64,000 bases of DNA from assembly GCA_035222895.1 (NCBI GenBank), contig JAVYIG010002109.1, positions 207,367 through 271,366 of the forward strand, in the 5' to 3' direction. The notes below the pieces were generated by a model that was not told the DNA's origin, ran no database searches, and saw only the letters and a program-made list of their open reading frames with translations. Numbering within the stretch: position 1 is the stretch's first letter; each line of letters begins with the position of its first letter. A program made the translations under genes and the position numbers. Positions 1 through 11,159 of this stretch are shown here, one piece after another. The DNA comes from Strongylocentrotus droebachiensis (taxonomy: Eukaryota > Echinodermata > Echinoidea > Camarodonta > Strongylocentrotidae).

Positions 1-154
1 ATACCCCATGTTGAAAATTTGAATTGATTGTAGTGTTTATTACTAAAGTTTTAAGCGATTCACATTATGCCGTATCACTGAAATCACTTCATACAAGAAT
101 GGCTGTATATACTGTAGCAGCTCATTACAAACTCTTATATTATATAGTGGCATA

Positions 155-916
155 CAGGGGCGGCGATTTCTTTTCATAACCGGAGCGGGGGACGAAATGC
201 GAGGGACGAGGGAGGATAGTGAACTAGAGGGGCGAAGGTGACGGAAGTGGCTACCCCCTCACAGTTTTTTTGAAGTTTTGTTCTATTAAATTACATTCCT
301 TAGCAAAACTAAAGTATAAAAACAAGCAATATACTTTTTTCACCATTCACTTTTACCTTGCCGGTCATTAGTATGCAGTCCGAAGGTTTGTAAATATTTA
401 GTAGGTAAATTTTAGTAAATAGGGAGCTTCAGCATGGATGGGATCTATATTTTACAATCTAGGCCTCTGTCATGTACATGTACATTGATATCGCTTTGGG
501 AGTTGAAATGGCAAATATATAGACTATGTGGTAGTGAACTATTAAAAGCAACCAATATTAAGGAATAGGCCTACCTGTAACATGCAACATGACACTATTG
601 TAGCACTTATCTATTTATAGAACTTTTAAGCTTGTAAATATACAGTGCTTACGAGATACCAAAGGAATACAAATTTTCTACAAATTTTACTCGTACATTT
701 TGAAGGATATTGTGCGAGGGGGCATAGCGACCGAGCGAGAAGATTTTTGGATTCGTTTTAGTCTAAACGCTGCACTCTTGGGCCCTCCAGACCCCTAAAA
801 GTGTGTTGCAGTCTTTAGTCAGTATTTGCTATACATTTATTTTTTGCACTTTTTCAAATTTTCCGGGGGGGGGCGTGCCCCCCCCCCCCTCCTCTCCCCC
901 GGGATCGCCGCCCCTG
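155..916. mobile_element. hAT-like non-autonomous DNA transposon (MITE)
   Basis: A 762-bp element with 13-bp terminal inverted repeats, CAGGGGCGGCGAT at the left and its complement at the right. It is flanked by an imperfect 8-bp direct repeat (gtggcata / gtggcgta), the duplication size of hAT elements. The right part carries G and C runs. No transposase frame is visible. The family is assigned from terminus and duplication size only. Confidence 0.72.
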
Positions 917-1378
917 GTGGCGTATACACTATATTCATTTTTTTCTTCTTCCAAAATGAGACGAATAGTGTGCAGCGGGCTTTATATACTATCACGCCTT
1001 GATCACGTGTAAAAGATAAGAATAATTCGTCGTCAAACATAATCATAGAGCACGTTGTGACCCAATTTTAAGTTTGTAGATCGTAATTAGATATGATTGG
1101 AACCAAAAAAAAAGCTGTCTATATAATCATGATTGAAAAGCAAGTCCTCTTTTCATAACTGCAGATATTAAGCTCTCTATGAATCACGATTGAGAAGCAA
1201 GTCTCCTATTCAGAACTGCGGTTGAAATGGGCATCCTCCTAGATAATGCCGCAAATTGCCAACATAATACATTGTACAGTGCTTATTTTTTTCTCGCAAA
1301 GACTTTTACCCCAGTGCGAATTCTGTGAACCTGTTTACCATTAATCGATGATATTGCTGAGTGAACAAGAGATAAAAA
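917..1378. other. AT-rich intergenic sequence
   Basis: No coding frame, RNA gene or clear repeat is seen. Two short similar phrases (gattgaaaagcaagtc and gattgagaagcaagtc, near 1130 and 1188) suggest a small degenerate tandem duplication. Confidence 0.4.
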
Positions 1379-1404
1379 AAGAGAGAGAGAGAAAGAGAGA
1401 GAAT

Positions 1405-1444
<40 letters not shown>
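1379..1444. repeat. (GA)n microsatellite
   Basis: Nearly pure GA dinucleotide tract with a few A-rich interruptions. Confidence 0.95.
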
Positions 1445-1447
<3 letters not shown>

Positions 1448-1874
1448 TGATCTAGTGTAGATGAGAACATTTTGAAGCTTTGATTTGTCGTTTAGAAAAT
1501 AGTGCTGTCAAATAATTGAATTTCCTTAGCTTGTTTTCGTCGTCTTCATGATATTCGATTATTCGGCCATTTAATTCTTAGAAGGCCGTAGGTTTGTAGT
1601 ATCATGCAGGTCCCCCACCTGTATATACGTGGACTAAAACAAAATCATTATTTCACAAAAACTAGAAGGCATTCGTGAACCGTTACCTCGTATCAAAGAA
1701 AATTAAGGGGGAAAAAAATTGTTTTTGTCAAAAACAAATATGGCGAGGTGTCGTGTCACACCAAAGGGTTCCTACAAAAATAGATTTGCTGAAAGGAATA
1801 TAAAAAAGTCATATGATATTTAAAGTATAAAGTATTATCTATTTTTCGAATTTTTTTAAATGAGACGCCCTGCA

Positions 1875-1912
1875 TACACACGCACACACGCACACACGCA
1901 CACATACACCCT
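1875..1912. repeat. (CA)n-type microsatellite
   Basis: Repeated CACACACG units. The short open frames on both strands here are products of the repeat. Confidence 0.85.
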
Positions 1913-2192
1913 CTCCCACACGCTTGCGCATCTATATCCACATTCACATCCAGACCGTATCGTGGTTACTGTTGTTTCCTTGCTTTCAAAAGGTTCCTTT
2001 TCTTGTAATTTGATTTCATCTCATTTTTATAAAAAATTGCATGCTTTCTCTGTTCATTTTCGTTCCATTAGCTTTCTGTCCTCAAACCATTTAGAGTCAA
2101 TAGTGTTCTCTCATGAGTGTAATGGCACTGACTAATAGAATCATATCATGAAATTCACTAACAGCAGTCAAGTTACACACTTTTTTCTATTC

Positions 2193-2241
2193 TCTCTCTC
2201 TCTCTCTCTCTCCACACCCCCTCTCTCTGTCTCTCTCTCAC
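2193..2241. repeat. (TC)n microsatellite
   Basis: TC dinucleotide tract with one CACACCCC interruption. The flanking 1913-2192 and 2242-2789 show nothing recognisable. Confidence 0.85.
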
Positions 2242-2789
2242 GCTCTAAATCTGTACTTCCCGCTTTTTCTTCCTAGCTAGTGTTGTATATCGAATATCTG
2301 AGAGATAAGGATGAACCATTTTAAAAGCATTTTCTGACGATTTATTTTTTTGGTCAAAGCTTCTATGCCAATTTAAAGATATGACTTTTCGAATTCAATT
2401 GAGTGAGTGATTGATTGGTTGCTTTTATTGATATTCAATGCACAAAAAGAAGCATAATACAATTTACATACATTGACATATTTTAAGTGAATACATGTAT
2501 GGAAATTAGTAATTGTGAATAACATAATTCATTATTTCTCAGCATTGTAACAAATAGAAATGCGATGAGAAAGAATTAACGCCATGGCGACCAGAAGTAC
2601 AACGAATCGTGCACGACATACACACAATCATCATTATCTATTCAATGAGCCATGTCATGAACACCGCTGTTGATATAATCAGGATAAGTAGTAGGTGATC
2701 ATAAACTGATGAATGCAACGAGCCAGTAAATAGCGATTTGTATCAATTATTAAAAAAACAATTTCCGCCATTCAAAGCCAATATGTACT

Positions 2790-3715
2790 CTCTAAATTTG
2801 AAAGTCTTATTTTTAAATCTTAAAGTCTTACTTTTAAATCTAACAGAGACTGATATTAGTGACGAACCCTTTGGGATTTAAAATAAGTCTAAGCTAAGAC
2901 TTGAAATTTTAAGTCCCTGAAAAGGTTTAAAATTTAAGTCAATTGGATTTATATTTCAAGTCTTTTAATATTTATTTTAAACCTTTCTTGGATTCATTTC
3001 AAAAATAAATCTAAGCTAAGACTTAAAATTTTAAGTCCCTGAAAGATTTAAAGTTTAAGTCAATTGTATTTATATTTCAAGTCTTTTAGATTTACTGGTC
3101 TAGCTAAGCCATTAGAACCATTTGGTAAAACTTCCAACCAATTGAACGGCAACAACACTTCAATACTGGTACGTCTGTATTATCAATGTAAAGGCATCGG
3201 TAATAAGTAGACTTATACATAATTTAATTAATCGAATTTTTTTTCATATACTTGCATTTTATTGAAATTATTTTAGTTCATAGTTAATGTTTCCCTTATT
3301 CATGTTTAATTAAATGGAATTCATACGAAGTAGCGAAATGTCCTAATAACTTGTAATTTATATTTGTAGTATTTTCGAAATGAATTGCATATACCTAAAT
3401 CATCAGTAATTAAGAAATATGCTGTAAATTCAGAAAAATTGTTAAAAAAACATAGATCTGCACGCACCCCATATTCAATATGCAAATTAATTGGTGTCAG
3501 CTGGTTCAACTGGAAATATGCCAACAGTCAGTCATCAACAGGTGCAACTGGAAATATGCACATCTTATTGGCGAGAAGTTTAAGTCTTTCCAAGATTTAT
3601 ATCTAGAAGCTGGTTTCGATAAAACTTTTAGTCGAATTCCCAATTTATTAAGTCTTAAAGACTTGAAATATTTTAAGTCTCAAAATGGATTTAAAATTTA
3701 AGTCCTAGAAATTAA
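2790..3715. repeat. AT-rich repeat family with internal tandem copies and inverted ends
   Basis: Two tandem copies of a roughly 122-bp unit (starting near 2881 and 3003) share the phrase ctaagctaagactt and end with the phrase tttatatttcaagtctttt. A related segment with palindromic AAGTCTTAAAGACTT character lies at 3646-3710. The phrase 'aagtctta' recurs in both orientations, as in a foldback or MITE-derived repeat. No coding potential. Confidence 0.55.
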
Positions 3716-3849
3716 GAGAGTAATGCTATTTAAAAATGCAACCAAAAATGGCCTCCATAGTAATTTTTACGACATCACTATATCATTAAAAATTAAACAT
3801 GACAATATTGAAGCTCGATTCATCTAAAAGCATAAAATATCAAATGTTT

Positions 3850-4275
3850 CATTTGAGAAAAAAGAAAGAAAGAATAAAATGGCCTCCGATAAGAGGAAGA
3901 CCCACGAGAAGAAGAAGAAAAAGCCAAGAAGAATTAGAAACAAAGAAGAGGAAGACCAAGGGTATTATAAAGGAGAAAAGGTTGAATAAAATAAGACAAG
4001 ATAATAAATGAAATATAGATGAAGAATAAAAGATCTATAGGGTGAGAGTGGGAGAGCGTGAAGATGGGAGGGATATGACGAGAGGGTATTCGAAAGAGGG
4101 AGGAAGGGATACATTGGTGGAAGAGCAAGAGAGACACGGGGACAAGCATACAGAGAGAGGGGGAGAGACAGCAGGAAAGAGAGAAGGCAGAGAGCAAGAG
4201 GGACAGATAGATAGAGACATAATGAGAAAGAGAGAGGGGAGAGAGAACCAGAGAGATAAGATGATATGGATGCCG
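3850..4275. repeat. Purine-rich (GA/GGA) low-complexity tract
   Basis: The plus strand is almost entirely purines, with GAGAGG, AGAGAG and GGGAGA words. Open frames here (Glu/Arg/Lys-rich on plus, Ser/Leu/Pro-rich on minus) come from composition and are not annotated as genes. Confidence 0.8.
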
Positions 4276-4654
4276 TGAAGGATGTTGATAGGTGTATTTT
4301 GAATAGAGACAGTAAATAGAAATATCATGGTAGGCCTAACATTTTAAATTCACCTCCCGTAACGGTCTTAGTTTGATGTTTAATCAAGTTAGAGTATTAT
4401 GAATAATTCATGTTTGCGAGTGCATTAGTGAATATACATGTACACTACACGCACTTTAAAGTCGCAATGGCCCTAATAAACGAGACTTGTCGAGTTCATG
4501 AGAGATTTCAAAAAAATTCATTTTGGAGGAAGAATTTAGATGTAAAAATTGCCTAGCCCGATAATAATAATCCAAACACGTCGGGTCATGGGTTGCACAC
4601 CAAAATGTTTGCTTTTCATCTTAGTTCATAAGGAGGTGGACCAATCGTAAAAGC

Positions 4655-4875
4655 TAGTCCCCCTTAAACTAGTCCAGCTCTTAAACTAGCCCAGCTGATA
4701 AATCACACTAGTCAAGCGTACTTCACTAATCAAAAACTAGTCCAGCAGGCTAAAAGCTAGTCTAGCAGGCCCGACTAGTTTGCTTGCAGCTTTATGCTAG
4801 TCCAGCAGTCTTGACTAACCTGCCCAAATAGTTTAAGGTTAGTTCAGCCTTCGCCTGACTAGTTTAGTTTTCAGC
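4655..4875. repeat. Degenerate short tandem repeat built on ACTAGTCCAGC
   Basis: At least ten imperfect copies of a CTAGTCCAGC-like word occur with variable A-rich or T-rich spacers, some as CTAGTTTGC or TTAGTTCAGCC variants. No coding frame is associated. Confidence 0.65.
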
Positions 4876-5252
4876 GCTTATGCCTTACGCTTCTATCTCT
4901 TCTGCACAGTTATCAACTTAATCAAATTATTTACCATCTCCTCCTGCCATTTTCTCACACATCACATTTCATCCCCATCCCTTTTTTTAATGTTGTTACT
5001 GTAGATGTAACGAAAACGTTTGCCCCCAGTTAGCCCTCTAATCTGTATACAGTAATTTATTATGCCTTTATATTTTTGCTACGCCTTCAACCTCCGCTTA
5101 TAACCTTCTTCATGATTCTTTTTCGTTAATACTCTATATATTGTAATTTCTTTACTTTGAGTATGCATCAGTTACGTTTTTTGTGTAATATGTCGTAATC
5201 AGTTTGCTTACAATTTGGTTGAAAAGATCATAAAGAGATAAAGAAATCACAT

Positions 5253-5708
5253 CAGGGGCGGATCTAGCTTTTTGCTAAGGGGGGGGGGGTTTGACCAAAA
5301 TAATGACGATGCGGAGCATCGTCCACGAGCCGCGAAGCGGCGAGCCGATTTTTTTTGGGGTGTTTATTACTGTTTATTTGAACCCCGTAAGTGATGTTTT
5401 CCTGGCATCTATTAACACAATGGAGACCATAAAAAGCAGTGCATGATAACGTCTTTTTAAATCAAGTAACAGTTAAATACACAGTTATATCCAGAGTTAT
5501 CATGTGTTTGGTTAAGTTACCAGATGAGTTGAATATCTTCTCACAATATTTGCACTTGAAAGGGTTTCTCTCCAGCGTGCGTTCTTTTTTCTTTCTTTTT
5601 TCTTTTTTTTCTTCTTTTTTTTTTCCTTTTTTTTTTTTTTTTTTTTTTTGGGCCGCCCAAGGGGGGGGGTTTAAACCCCCTAAACCCCCCCCCGTAGATC
5701 CGCGCCTG
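5253..5708. mobile_element. Non-autonomous DNA transposon (MITE), CAGGGGCGGATC termini
   Basis: The left end CAGGGGCGGATCTA and right end TAGATCCGCGCCTG are imperfect inverted repeats. The word cacat lies directly outside both ends, extending to cacatcag if the left CAG is counted. The interior has long G, T and C homopolymers and a small palindromic block (gcggagcatc, gccgcgaagcggc). Its termini resemble those of the element at 49795-49981, so the two probably belong to one superfamily. Confidence 0.65.
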
Positions 5709-6441
5709 CACATCAGTGTTCAAATAGACTCATATCCAATCATTAATATAAGGTATCACCCATTATTTTGGCTATAACGACTTTTACTGCTGTCTTTACA
5801 GGAAAAATGTTAACTGTGTAAAGTGCACAAAGATATGATAAAAAGCAGAATGGCATTGCATTTAGTAAGTCGCCTATATAGAATACCAGCAGAAAATACA
5901 GACCATGAGTAACTCACTTGAGCACGTAGGGACATCCTGATGGGTGACATTGTCTCTTTTATAACGAAAGGCAGACAAAAGCTACAGACTTCTGATGCAA
6001 AAAAAAAAAAAATATCCTCGAACATAAAATGTTTCCTTGGATGTCAAATATTTGGGAAATAGTAGGGAACCCATCGAAGCCTATCGACACTAATTACAAT
6101 TTTTAATTAATCATGAGGGAGATCAAAAGCTGATGGATATCGAAAAAAACAGCCGAAGGGTATCAAATTCTGCATGGTTACATGTACGGCATACTCAACA
6201 GATTATTATTGTTATTGTATAGTAATTTAATTAAAATACTGAGCCTGGCAGCCCGTATAGGTTATATTACATTCAGTTTACAAGATAAAAACAACTTCAC
6301 TTGCACATCACGGGTGTAACAACTTTGACATAATGTGAAAATATTCAAATATAAAACAAAACGGAAATTTAAAATATTTTTAAAACTAGGTCAAATTCAA
6401 TTCACATAATGCACTGAGAGATATAGCAACAACAAAAAAGA
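5709..6441. other. Intergenic sequence without recognisable genes
   Basis: AT-rich sequence with short open frames only; no motif, repeat or RNA gene was recognised. Confidence 0.4.
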
Positions 6442-6566
6442 GTGGGAAAAGGGAGAGTTAGACGAGGGAATCGAGAGGAAGAAAATGGTAAGAACGAATT
6501 AAGAAGTAAGAAACAGCAGAGGGAGGTTGAGAAAGGGAGAGAAGGAAAGGGAGAGAGGGTGGGAGG

Positions 6567-6614
<48 letters not shown>

Positions 6615-6630
6615 GAGAGAGAGAGAATAA
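6442..6630. repeat. Purine-rich tract with (GA)n microsatellite
   Basis: GGGAGA/GAAAGG words lead into a pure GA run at about 6570-6610. Overlapping Arg/Glu and Ser/Leu open frames on the two strands are compositional. Confidence 0.85.
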
Positions 6631-6931
6631 TATTGGAAGAAGTTAAAAATATATACACGTACATGGAAATTTAAGTTGGTTTTTGGGGACGGTTTATTTT
6701 TATCATTTGACCAGAGATTCAAATGTAACTAAAGGTATTGGTTATTCCCTATGCACACTAGAATGATCTACAGTCATGTATATTGTTATTTTGTTATTTA
6801 ATATCTGAAAATACATGTGTCTAAACATGCACAATACCTATGTTTTAGCAGGGTTTGGGTTTAATTTTGAAATGTCAGTTGCACATACATATGGTAATTC
6901 ATTGAAGAAAAAAGAAAGGAATAACAAACCC

Positions 6932-6937
<6 letters not shown>

Positions 6938-6962
<25 letters not shown>
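6938..6962. repeat. (TC)n microsatellite
   Basis: Short TC run followed by a C/T-rich stretch to about 7030. 7030-7630 holds AT-rich sequence with nothing recognisable. Confidence 0.8.
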
Positions 6963-7629
6963 TCTTACCCCCTCTCTCTATTTGCTATCTCTCCATATCC
7001 CCTCTCTCTACAACTCAATTTCTCCCACTCTCTTTACCTTATTGCTCCCTCATTTCACTTCGCACTTTGCATACAAACCAAGCTGTACGCTTAATATCAA
7101 ACCTGTACAATTATTTTCTTAATTTATAGTAAAACTGAATATCGAGTATATGTTCATCAATAATCTTTGTGATCATAGAAAGCTATCAGTTCACAGAATT
7201 TCTTTTAAAAATGTGTAAAAATATAATCTGATTCCAATTCCACAATAGACAAAACAAACCTCTTTCTCGACAAAAAATATACTGAAAATGGTATGCATTC
7301 CTAACTAGATGCATTCCGTTTAATCTATATAAATTAAACACCATCGAATACAATACTTATAGACTCTGACGTAAACACTTTTCTATTAAATTTTTCAATA
7401 GGCATATCGCAATTTAAGGCAATAAAGACAATTTAAATCTTACTCGCAGTCGTTCATTAAATCTTTTAACACAGATTGTCGATTGTCAAAGTTCATTTTC
7501 GTTATTATACATTTTGTATACATCGATAGAAAGATTTATGTAATCCTGATAATGTCATAAACCTCCTAAGCAGAACAAAATTATAAAGACCGACATTCAT
7601 ATCTCTTAGGTGAAGTTGTAATGTGAGAG

Positions 7630-7985
7630 TTGATCTATGTGTCAGGCAATAATAATAATAACAATAATATCAAAATAATAACAACAATAATAATAATGAA
7701 ATTAATAATAGTGATTTAAATAAGATTAGTAATGATAATGTTGGTAATATTAATTTGTTTACCCAGAGAAGCCTCAGGATCATTGCTGTTCCTTCTGATG
7801 GCCCTGTAATTATCATCATCCAGCAATTGCTATAGGTACCCATTTACACCTGGGTGGAGAGTGGCAAATTTGGATTTATGTCTTGCCAATGGACGTTAGG
7901 ATTCGAATCCTCAAACTTTGAATTGACAGTCGAATAAATGAACCACATATCACGACACCTCCATACACTCTTAAAGCCCCTCTAA
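7630..7985 (-). mobile_element. tRNA-derived SINE with (TTA)n tail
   Basis: On the minus strand the element starts with a tRNA-like head containing a B-box-like GGATTCGAATCC, continues through the block TTGGCAAGACATAAATCC and ACCCAGGTGTAAATGGGTACC, and ends in an A/T-rich ATT-repeat tail (about 7640-7720). A second copy of the same body lies at 48606-48890. A functional tRNA is excluded by the missing acceptor pairing. Confidence 0.65.
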
Positions 7986-8102
7986 AGTGTGTGTGGGGGG
8001 GGGGGCACAAGTTTGATGGCAAAATTTCGCTTTAATTGTATCATACTGTGAAGAGGATGTCATTTAAGACACATTTCTGCAAGACTTTCCAAAACAAATG
8101 TG

Positions 8103-8197
8103 TTTGAAGCCGAATATTGATGAAAGAATACAAAATTTAGGTTTTCTGCGTACAACAGAAAACCCAAATTATTCTGTTATCAATATTGTCTTCAAAT
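8103..8197. other. Long imperfect hairpin, pre-miRNA-like in size
   Basis: Arms tttgaag and cttcaaa, aatattgat and atcaatatt, and ggttttctg and cagaaaacc pair around a 6-7 nt loop, giving a 95-nt hairpin with internal bulges. The size and shape resemble an animal pre-miRNA, but a MITE remnant would look the same. No known miRNA seed is recognised. Confidence 0.4.
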
Positions 8198-8852
8198 ACT
8201 TTTGGTATGATATTCACAACATATATCTGCATGCAAGTCAAACTAATGAGACAAAACTAAAGTGATTGATCTACCTAATCTCAGAGATTCAAAGCTAGAA
8301 CATTTTACACAGTTCATCAATCTTCGTCTCATTTGAGTAGCATTCTTTTTGATTTTCTATTGTATATTAACATGATTACAACACGATTTTAATCATTTAT
8401 TGTTTTAATGAATTGAATACAACCTTCATTTGTATACTTCTGGTAAAAAATATTTCGATGTATATAGACTCCATAAATTCATTAATCTGAGTGTGGTAGT
8501 TGCTCGAATTGAATATTTATTTCAATGTTTTGAATGATGGCAAGTATAACGTGTGATTTGGCAGAAAGCAATGTTCGACAAAATTTGAAAAGAAAGAATG
8601 CATATTCATTGTGACATGTAATCAACATGATGAAATACTTTATACATTGAAATTTCAGCGTCATAAATCAAATATTCAGATACCAAAGAAACTGTGTAAC
8701 ATCAAAAGCACATTAATTTGTCACACTCTGAAATATTATATCAGTTCCATTTTGATATCATCTGATTTTATCTCAATTTTCTATGTAAAGCGTGCCAGAC
8801 GAAACAACAAAATGTACACTTTGATTCATTTGACAACGAAATTAATTCCCTG

Positions 8853-9812
8853 TCATATTGTTGTTGTTATACTCCTAAATGAAAGCGGTCGACTCGGCTG
8901 TTTTCCTAGGAGAGCTTGGTGATGTTGATGGATACGATTGAGGTTATGTGATGTGACAGTGTTTGATCTCGTCAGCTTTCTTGGTATACTTGGAGGTTGA
9001 GGTTGACGAGGCAATTTTTGGGCGTTCGTCGGGTTGTCACTGAAGACATCATTGGACTTCTGCCAGACGTGTCCGATGCTGCTCCGTGGTCGTGCTTCCA
9101 ATCCACCCATGGACTGACGTAGGACTCGGAAGAGAGAACCGTGGTACATCTCCCCCATCTCTTTCGAATTAGCATCCGATATTTTCTCCACGCCCCTCGC
9201 CTTTGATGGCACTCTTTGGGCCGCGGGATCGCTGTTTCGACGGATGGCGAGACGTGGTAAAACAGACAGTTTCGAATGGCGTTTAGAAGAACCTTGTTCC
9301 TTTGGGGGACTATTTGGACCGGTTTCTGGCCAAGCCGACTCTGTATTGTAGCGTGAAAATGGGGTCCACATTGAAGTATCTGAATTTCTCCTGTTTAAAG
9401 CTTTTACATTGTTTACTTTTACTTTACTTTTAAGGTAGGCAGGATCTTCAAATGACGAGCTCCGCTGTTTGATCAATCGGTTCGTTTCTCGTTTTATTCC
9501 AACTTCTTTAGAGTTTTTCGGACTTTTGGTTGATTGAACAGCATTGACATTCTTCTCACCTCCTGTACCCTGCTTGTCTTTGGCATGTTTCTGCTGCCCA
9601 TGGTCTCCAATATCCAGTGATGCTAGTCTCTCACGAACGTTAATAATCTTGTGCTGACAAGCCATTATATTCTGGCGGGACATGGCTACAAAATCGTCGT
9701 GTGTCTTTATACGATGAGCATCTTTTCGTATTTCCACGTAGATTTCGTCTCTAGCCTTAATTTCTTCTTGATTTGATCGCGAAAGAATGGTTGGGGATGC
9801 TGTCCTCTCCAT
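8853..9812 (-). CDS. Uncharacterised basic Ser-rich protein, single exon
   Basis: An intronless frame of 319 codons plus stop. I do not recognise the family. The frame opens further upstream, but that part starts with a non-ATG codon and contains the TATA box at 9851-9857, so the ATG at 9812 (MERTASPT) is chosen. Residues about 10-60 (IKARDEIYVEIRKDAHRI, then IMACQHKIINVRERLAS) look helical and possibly coiled-coil. The rest is low-complexity, Ser/Arg/Pro-rich and probably disordered, with two RRNSD sites (within ALNRRNSD and AIRRNSD) that fit basophilic kinase (PKA-like) consensus. There is no signal peptide or membrane segment. A candidate poly(A) signal (AATAAA on the minus strand) lies near 8515. 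Length, non-repetitive composition and promoter position favour a real gene; absence of recognisable homology keeps confidence moderate. Confidence 0.55.
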   Translation of the reverse strand: MERTASPTILSRSNQEEIKARDEIYVEIRKDAHRIKTHDDFVAMSRQNIMACQHKIINVRERLASLDIGDHGQQKHAKDKQGTGGEKNVNAVQSTKSPKNSKEVGIKRETNRLIKQRSSSFEDPAYLKSKVKVNNVKALNRRNSDTSMWTPFSRYNTESAWPETGPNSPPKEQGSSKRHSKLSVLPRLAIRRNSDPAAQRVPSKARGVEKISDANSKEMGEMYHGSLFRVLRQSMGGLEARPRSSIGHVWQKSNDVFSDNPTNAQKLPRQPQPPSIPRKLTRSNTVTSHNLNRIHQHHQALLGKQPSRPLSFRSITTTI

Positions 9813-9850
9813 GTTGATGAAATGAAAACGTCGGCTAATATGCCGTCGTG

Positions 9851-9857
9851 TTTTATA
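9851..9857 (-). promoter_or_regulatory. TATA box (TATAAAA) of the 8853-9812 gene
   Basis: TATAAAA on the minus strand lies about 40 nt upstream of the chosen ATG. This would put transcription start near 9825 and leave a very short 5' UTR. It is the main reason for rejecting the longer frame. Confidence 0.5.
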
Positions 9858-10679
9858 CAATCGCAAATAAATTAGTGATTGTATAAACATCCCGCAAATA
9901 CCGTCACTCTTTTTCAAAGTGTCTAATTAAGATGGAACTACGTGAGGAATACTGACGCAAGTAAATCAATCTCTAGACAATAATCAATCTCATATTCGGT
10001 GTCTTGGAGTATAAATTAGAAGTTGAACGATGTAGCCTCCACAGTCTTTGCATAATCAATCCCTCGTTGATTAAAAAGTCTCGTAAGATCAATTAACGAT
10101 GGGTTGACGTCGTCTAGCAGGCTTATGAAATAAGTAACATGTTAAACTCTATACTTGCATAAATATTATGTTTTCGTTCCCATGATATCCTGTACTTTGA
10201 CGACACATTGACGTATTTTCACAGCAATAACGTCGACGTTATGCCTACGGTAATCATAATTAAGGTTGGAAATCACGGCGATTACAAATAAAGTAGGCTC
10301 ACTGCATCCAATACTGTATATTACAAAACAACAAGTATGAGACAAAATGCCAGTTCCAGTTGGGATGTTGCCGTTGTTGGAAGTGGCAAAAATCAAAACA
10401 CGCTCAGAGACACTTTTATGGTTAAAGGATAACAATGTAAATCGACACGAAAGACTGTTGCTGTGCTTCAGTGGAATAACAAAAGATGACGCAAAAATCA
10501 CTTTCTAGTCGTTCTCACCCATTCCCCGATAGGCTTGTTCAAATAGAGGAGTTCATTATATTACCATTGTTCGGTATCACTGCTTTTATTTGATCTTGGG
10601 ATTTGAATGATCATCTTCACACAAAAGCGCAATCTTGAGACATCTTGGCAGGAGCCGAAACATGTTTGTTCAGCTTTGT
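9858..10679. other. Upstream intergenic sequence
   Basis: No gene, repeat or RNA recognised. A 111-codon minus-strand frame at 10166-10501 shows no domain or composition that would support coding. Confidence 0.4.
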
Positions 10680-10912
10680 TAGGGATGTGTCCTCTTAGCG
10701 ACATCTCGAAAGTATTTTCGTTCTATAATTATACTGTCACGCAGAGGACAATTATAGTTTGAAATAATTTAGCTCACCGTCGTGAATTTACAGCATTAGG
10801 GATGTGTCCTCTTAGCGACATCTTGAAAGTATTTACGTTCTATATACTTTCAAACAGAGGACAATATAGTTGAAAATAATTTGGGTCGCCGTTGTGAGTT
10901 TACAACATTAAA
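10680..10912. repeat. Two tandem copies of a 117-bp unit
   Basis: Both copies start with tagggatgtgtcctcttagc (at 10680 and 10797) and end with a TTTACA-CATT phrase. Copies differ by scattered substitutions and small indels. Confidence 0.8.
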
Positions 10913-11137
10913 TAACTTTGGTCATGGTCGTACAATAATGTTAAAAAGTTGTTCAAATAACCGTTATGGCTAAAGAATAGAATGAACTAATATGATACCT
11001 GCATAAGCGAAGCTTGGGTGTCCTCGTTAGATCCTCAGTGTGATATATGAGTTCTATTTAAATAGCACCATAATGTATGTATTCACGTACTCACTAATTT
11101 CAGACATATATTTTTAGCATGTAAAAGCAAAATCATT
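10886..11137. repeat. Left copy of about 250-bp direct repeat flanking a LINE
   Basis: Matches 15356-15612 in the same orientation at roughly 80-85% by eye. Shared phrases include aaataactttggtcatgg and gaagcttgggtgtcctcg. It ends with aaaatcatt directly at the LINE tail. Confidence 0.8.
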
Positions 11138-11159
11138 CATTTTTTCATTTCATTTCATT

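Noticed and set aside
4042..4278. Glu/Arg-rich frame in a purine tract (also 6442-6630)
   Set aside because: Composition of GA-rich low-complexity DNA explains the open frames on both strands.
8853..9917. Longer version (354 codons) of the orphan protein
   Set aside because: The extra 35 codons begin at a non-ATG codon and include the TATA box, so the start was moved to 9812.
10166..10501. 111-codon minus-strand frame
   Set aside because: No recognisable domain or conserved pattern and no supporting promoter or splice context.
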